From Thermopetrobacter sp964430935 (lineage in GTDB: Bacteria > Pseudomonadota > Alphaproteobacteria > Rhizobiales > Aestuariivirgaceae), in the NCBI GenBank assembly GCA_964430935.1, contig CAYSHK010000009.1, positions 1-27,728 on the forward strand: a stretch of 27,728 nt of DNA, in the 5' to 3' direction. Every line of letters starts with the position of its first letter. Position 1 is the first letter of the stretch. The notes under the pieces were generated by a model. It searched no databases. It was not told the DNA's origin and saw nothing but the letters and a program-made list of their open reading frames with translations. This document shows positions 24,522 to 27,728 of the stretch, in pieces. Position numbers and translations under genes: made by a program.

Positions 24522-24538
24522 CCGCCGGACGGCGGTTT
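24522..24538 (+). terminator. Small hairpin with T3 between the deacetylase and prenyltransferase genes
   Basis: CCGCC (24522-24526) pairs with GGCGG (24531-24535) around GGAC, followed by TTT. It is short and lies 22 bases before the next ATG, so it may be only a weak terminator. The gap of 111 bases suggests a transcript boundary, but read-through is possible. Confidence 0.3.
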
Positions 24539-24559
24539 CGGAAGATGGAGGCCGGTGCG

Positions 24560-25477
24560 ATGAAGATCGGATTCGGGGATGTCGCGGGGATCACGCGTCT
24601 GCCCTTTCTCGCCCTGACGCCGCTGTGCGTGGCGGTGGGCGCCTCGGTGGCATGGTGGAAGACGGGCAGCGTCGACTGGCTGCGGCTCGTCCTTGCGCTG
24701 ATCGGTGGACTGGCGGCCCATGTCGGCGTCAATGCCCTGAACGAATATCAGGATTTCCGGAGCGGGTTGGATCTGCGGACGGAACGGACGCCGTTCAGCG
24801 GGGGAAGCGGCACGCTGCCGCGGCGTCCGGAGCTGGCCGGGCTCGCCCTGCGGATCGGCATCGCCGGGCTGGCGGTGACGGCGCTGGTCGGTCTCTGGTT
24901 CGTGTGGCGGGCGGGGCCCGGCATTCTCTGGACCGGCGTGCCGGGGCTGCTGCTGGCGGCGGGCTATACGCCCTGGATACTGCGCAATCCGTATCTGACG
25001 CTGATCGCCTCCGGCCTCGGGTTCGGGCCGGCCATGGTCATGGGCACGGAATACGCCCTGACGGGTTCCTACTCATGGAGCGGCGCGTGCGCGGCGCTGG
25101 TGGTCTTCTTCCTCGTCAACAACCTGCTGCTCGTGAACCAGTTTCCGGACATCGAGGCCGACAGGGTCTTCGGCCGCAAGAACGTTCCGATCACCTGGGG
25201 CCGGGAGACGGCCGTGCGGCTGATGGGGGTGTTCTTCGCGCTGGCCTACGCGGCCCTCGCTTGCGGCATTCTGACCGCCTCCATGCCGGTGGCCGCGATG
25301 ACGGGCTTTCTGACCGCGCCGCTGGCGTTCGTCGTCTTCCGCAAGATGCGGGAGCATCATGCCGACGTGGCGCGGCTGGTGCCCGTCATGGGCATGAACG
25401 TCATGCTGGTTCTGCTCACGCCGGCGCTGATCGTCGGCGGCTATCTGCTCAGCGCCCTCGTGGGGACGGCCGCCTGA
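24560..25477 (+). CDS. UbiA-family prenyltransferase (MenA-like)
   Basis: This 305-residue integral membrane protein has about eight to nine hydrophobic helices. Two Asp-rich motifs bind the magnesium-prenyl diphosphate: NEYQDFRSGLD (N61, D65, D71) and NQFPDIEADRVFGRKN (N193, D197, D201). The first matches the NDYxDxxxGxD form of MenA (1,4-dihydroxy-2-naphthoate polyprenyltransferase) better than that of UbiA. No other menaquinone gene is in the window, so the aromatic acceptor is uncertain. Menaquinone, another quinone or a chlorophyll-like acceptor are alternatives. The start at 24560 is chosen because GGAGG (24547-24551) lies 8 bases upstream. An in-frame ATG at 24545 has no such site and would add only MEAGA. 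It is convergent with the flavoprotein gene. Confidence 0.85.
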   Translation: MKIGFGDVAGITRLPFLALTPLCVAVGASVAWWKTGSVDWLRLVLALIGGLAAHVGVNALNEYQDFRSGLDLRTERTPFSGGSGTLPRRPELAGLALRIGIAGLAVTALVGLWFVWRAGPGILWTGVPGLLLAAGYTPWILRNPYLTLIASGLGFGPAMVMGTEYALTGSYSWSGACAALVVFFLVNNLLLVNQFPDIEADRVFGRKNVPITWGRETAVRLMGVFFALAYAALACGILTASMPVAAMTGFLTAPLAFVVFRKMREHHADVARLVPVMGMNVMLVLLTPALIVGGYLLSALVGTAA

Positions 25478-25503
25478 GGCGCGGCGACGGGGGTGGGGGA
25501 ACG

Positions 25504-25523
25504 GGAACCGGAACCGGAACCGG
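25504..25523. repeat. Hexamer tandem repeat (GGAACC)3
   Basis: GGAACC occurs three times in tandem and is followed by GG, between the convergent stops at 25477 and 25581. Just to its right, GACGCG (25528-25533) pairs with CGCGTC (25537-25542) around GAG. That hairpin may help end one or both convergent transcripts, although no T-run follows. Confidence 0.6.
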
Positions 25524-25580
25524 CCGCGACGCGGAGCGCGTCACGACCGGTGTCCACCTTCGCGGGGATGTTTCCGGAGG

Positions 25581-27086
25581 TCAGGCCACCCTGCGCGGCA
25601 CGAGACGCTCGCTCTTCAGTGCCTCGATGGCGCCGGCGTCGCCCTCCTCGTGGTATTCGGCATCCTCGTTGACGTTCCAGACGTCGTAGATCTTCTTTCC
25701 GGCGAGGATGTTCCTGACCGTGAGCATGGCGGTCATCATGGCATGGTCCTGGTTGTTGTACTTGTGCATGCCGTTGCGGCCGATCAGATGCAGCGTCGGG
25801 TAGTGCATCTCCAGATCCAGCCGGATGGCCGTCATGTGCTCGCGGTAGGCGTCGTCGTAGACCGGATAGGCCTTCGGCTGGCGGACGACGGCGGCGTCCA
25901 CCACGTCCGCGGCGCGGGCCAGCCCCACCTTCTCGATCTCCTCCCTGGCCAGTTCCACGAGATCGGCGTCGGGGGCGTCCCACAGGCCGTCGCCCTCGAA
26001 GCAGAAGTATTCCAGTCCGAGGCAGCTCATGCCCTCCTCGGGGATCAGCTCCGGCGACCAGGAGGCGAAGTTCTGCACGCGGCCGACCTTCACGGACGGA
26101 TCGTGGATGTAGATCCAGTTGTCCGGGAAGCTGCGGGTGTTCTTCACGATGAGCGCGACGGTCAGGAAGTCGCGATACTTCAGCTGCCGCGCGTGGAGGC
26201 GCGAGATGGGGGAGGGGCGGATGGAATCCACCAGCTCGCGCACCGGGGCGGTGGAGATCACGTGGCGGGCGGTGAAGGTCTCCTCCTCGCCGGTCTTCAC
26301 GTCGCGCACGGTGATCGTCCAGACGCCGCGGTCGGCGTCCCAGGTCATGGAGCGGTATTCGCGGCCCATGAGGATGGTGCCGCCGCGCTCCTCGACCTTC
26401 CGGGCCGCGGCCTCCCACATCATGCCGGGCCCCTTGCGGGGATACTGGAAGGAGTCGATCAGCGTCTTGATGACCTCGCCGTTGCCGTCCTTCGCGCCCT
26501 TGCGGCCCAGGGAGTTGGCCAGGGCGTTCTTCACGGCGGAGACCAGGGACAGGCCCTTGATGCGCTGGGCGGCCCAGTCGGCGGAGATCTCGTCGCAGGA
26601 CATGCCCCAGACCTTCTCGGTGTAGGTCTTGAAGAAGATGCGGAACAGGCGCTCGCCGAACTGGTTGCGCACCCATTCGTGGAAGGTCTTCGGCTCGCGG
26701 ATCGGGAAGGCGCGCGCCCAGGCGTAGGAGGCGACGCACAGGGCGGACTCGATCAGACCCAGGTTGCGCAGCGCCTCGAAGGCCTTCAGCGGATAGGAAT
26801 AGAACTTGCCGTCGTAGTAGATGCGCGAGAGGCGCGGGCGGGTGATGAAGTCCTGCGGGAGGATCTCCTTCCACAGATCGACGACTTCCTTCGACTTGGA
26901 GAAGAAGCGGTGGCCGCCGATGTCGAACAGATAGCCCTTGTAGTTCACGGTGCGGGAAATGCCGCCGACATACCGCGGATCCTTCTCCGCGACGATGACG
27001 GAGGGCGTTTCCTTCGTCAGCTGGTAGGCGGCGGTGAGGCCCGCGGGCCCCGCCCCGATGATGAAGACTTCGGCGTCCGTTTTCAT
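25581..27086 (-). CDS. FAD-dependent oxidoreductase, UDP-galactopyranose-mutase-like
   Basis: This 501-residue flavoprotein has an N-terminal Rossmann motif FIIGAGPAGLTAAY (GAGPAG at 11-16), then EKDPRYVGGISRTVNYKGYLFDIGGHRFF, the FAD-contact form of the amine oxidase/UGM/protoporphyrinogen-oxidase-like group. Further family-like stretches are FKTYTEKVWGMSCDEISADWAAQRIKG, GPGMMWEAAA and, near the end, GRNGMHKYNNQDHAMMTAMLTVRNI. Members of this group often lie in polysaccharide clusters with GtrA proteins and glycosyltransferases, and GtrA is here 32 bases upstream. The substrate is not known; isomerisation or oxidation of a nucleotide- or lipid-linked sugar is an inference. The start at 27086 has GGGGAG about 9 bases upstream and begins exactly at the Rossmann fold. 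Confidence 0.86.
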   Translation of the reverse strand: MKTDAEVFIIGAGPAGLTAAYQLTKETPSVIVAEKDPRYVGGISRTVNYKGYLFDIGGHRFFSKSKEVVDLWKEILPQDFITRPRLSRIYYDGKFYSYPLKAFEALRNLGLIESALCVASYAWARAFPIREPKTFHEWVRNQFGERLFRIFFKTYTEKVWGMSCDEISADWAAQRIKGLSLVSAVKNALANSLGRKGAKDGNGEVIKTLIDSFQYPRKGPGMMWEAAARKVEERGGTILMGREYRSMTWDADRGVWTITVRDVKTGEEETFTARHVISTAPVRELVDSIRPSPISRLHARQLKYRDFLTVALIVKNTRSFPDNWIYIHDPSVKVGRVQNFASWSPELIPEEGMSCLGLEYFCFEGDGLWDAPDADLVELAREEIEKVGLARAADVVDAAVVRQPKAYPVYDDAYREHMTAIRLDLEMHYPTLHLIGRNGMHKYNNQDHAMMTAMLTVRNILAGKKIYDVWNVNEDAEYHEEGDAGAIEALKSERLVPRRVA

Positions 27087-27118
27087 TCTGGAAAACTCCC
27101 CAACCCCGTGCGTGGATG

Positions 27119-27589
27119 TCATGATGCCGGCGTGCGGACGGCCGGCGCGAAGGAGAACAGGCTGTGGCCGGTGTAGGACAGGACGGTGCCCACCGCCGCG
27201 CCGGCCAGGATCGCCAGTTGCGGAAGGACGGCGGGCAGCAGCGCCATCAGCGCCGCGAAGGTCAGATAGCTGGATCCCTGCGCGACCAGCGTGACGAGGC
27301 CGTAGCGCAGGGCCTCCTCGCGCTGTCTCCGGTTGCTTGCGCCGAAGGTCAGCGCCCGGTTCAGCCGCCACGTGACGAAGGTGGCGCACAGCAGGGAGAC
27401 GGCGCGGGCCGCGAGATGGTGCAGCCCCGCGGCGTCCAGCAGGGCGTAGATCAGCATGTCCGTCGTCAGCCCGGCCATGCCGACGCCAAGAAAGCGCAGC
27501 GGCGCCGGCAGCCTGTCGCGGTACAGGGCGGCCAGACGCGGAAGGGGCGCTCCCGCCTCCGCCGCCACGGATGTCTCCAGCCTCTCCAT
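27119..27589 (-). CDS. GtrA-family membrane protein
   Basis: This 156-residue protein has four predicted membrane helices (about residues 31-53, 58-76, 92-116 and 120-147). It has the GtrA signature LRFLGVGMAGLTTDMLIYALL near the start and LCATFVTWRLNRALTFG in the middle. GtrA-like proteins are thought to flip or present polyprenyl-phosphate sugars for surface polysaccharide or O-antigen modification. The start at 27589 has GGAAGG close upstream. The N-terminal 30 residues are hydrophilic and cytoplasmic. The stop is 32 bases before the flavoprotein gene, so the two are likely one transcript. A partner glycosyltransferase is not in the window. Confidence 0.88.
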   Translation of the reverse strand: MERLETSVAAEAGAPLPRLAALYRDRLPAPLRFLGVGMAGLTTDMLIYALLDAAGLHHLAARAVSLLCATFVTWRLNRALTFGASNRRQREEALRYGLVTLVAQGSSYLTFAALMALLPAVLPQLAILAGAAVGTVLSYTGHSLFSFAPAVRTPAS

Positions 27590-27728
27590 GAGCCTTCCGT
27601 CTTCCCGTCGTCGCCGGGTTTCCCCCGGCCTGCAATCATTTGGTGCAAACCAGTCTGGGGCGAAATCGTGAAAAGACGGTTATTGTCGGCAGAAATTTTG
27701 TCCATCTCGCCAAAATTCGGGCGAGAAA
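27590..27728 (-). promoter_or_regulatory. AT-richer upstream region of gtrA with an inverted repeat
   Basis: From 27590 to the right edge there is no gene. The region becomes AT-richer from about 27660, as expected of a promoter. TCTCGCC (27705-27711) pairs with GGCGAGA (27720-27726) around an 8-base AT-rich loop, a possible operator or hairpin. No convincing -35/-10 pair was found. The next gene to the right is outside the window. Confidence 0.35.

Overview
The window is a high-GC, gene-dense piece of a bacterial chromosome, most likely from an alphaproteobacterium. The evidence is the aerobic cobalamin genes cobW-cobN-cobO, a short prolyl-tRNA synthetase without the editing insertion followed by lolC-lolD, a small IscU-like protein overlapping yidD, a solitary Flp pilin with a TadG-like von Willebrand protein, and promoters of the form TTGACC-N17-. 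I cannot name the genus. No tRNA, rRNA, CRISPR array, insertion sequence or phage gene was seen. Nearly all genes are conserved housekeeping or accessory-metabolic genes; I found no clearly new multi-gene system, and the unusual signals are mostly in leaders, intergenic regions and local sequence composition.

Left part (1-7900). The tail of an unknown plus-strand gene converges on a minus-strand block folE-hisI-(125 bp)-cobW-cobN-cobO. FolE makes dihydroneopterin triphosphate for folate, HisI acts in histidine synthesis, and CobW, CobN and CobO act in cobalt insertion and corrinoid adenosylation. cobW/cobN and cobN/cobO are joined by 4-bp ATGA overlaps. Divergent from folE is a two-gene unit, an IscU-like scaffold and yidD, also joined by an ATGA overlap.

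Middle-left (7900-14300). A minus-strand outer-membrane beta-barrel gene is divergent from thrS. thrS is followed by a secreted D-alanyl-D-alanine carboxypeptidase with its own good promoter. A strong bidirectional terminator separates it from purB on the minus strand. A solitary Flp pilin gene follows, also on the minus strand.

Middle (14300-19900). The minus-strand liv operon runs livG-livF-livH-livM. It encodes both ATPases and both permeases of a branched-chain amino acid type ABC importer, without a binding protein. Divergent from it is a TadG-like surface or pilus protein whose ribosome-binding site lies inside a predicted stem.

Right part (20000-27728). proS-lolC-lolD-acetylpolyamine amidohydrolase forms a tight plus-strand operon, with short gaps or overlaps at every junction. 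It joins prolyl-tRNA synthesis, lipoprotein release from the inner membrane and a zinc deacetylase. A UbiA-type prenyltransferase follows. Convergent to it, a GtrA-like flippase gene and a UDP-galactopyranose-mutase-like flavoprotein form a minus-strand pair that probably serves surface polysaccharide synthesis.

The points most worth a second look are the Shine-Dalgarno-sequestering leader of the TadG-like gene and its tryptophan-rich insert, an AT-rich rare-codon patch inside cobN, a helically phased direct repeat upstream of livG, a palindrome upstream of the outer-membrane protein gene, and the coupling of a polyamine-type deacetylase to lolCD.
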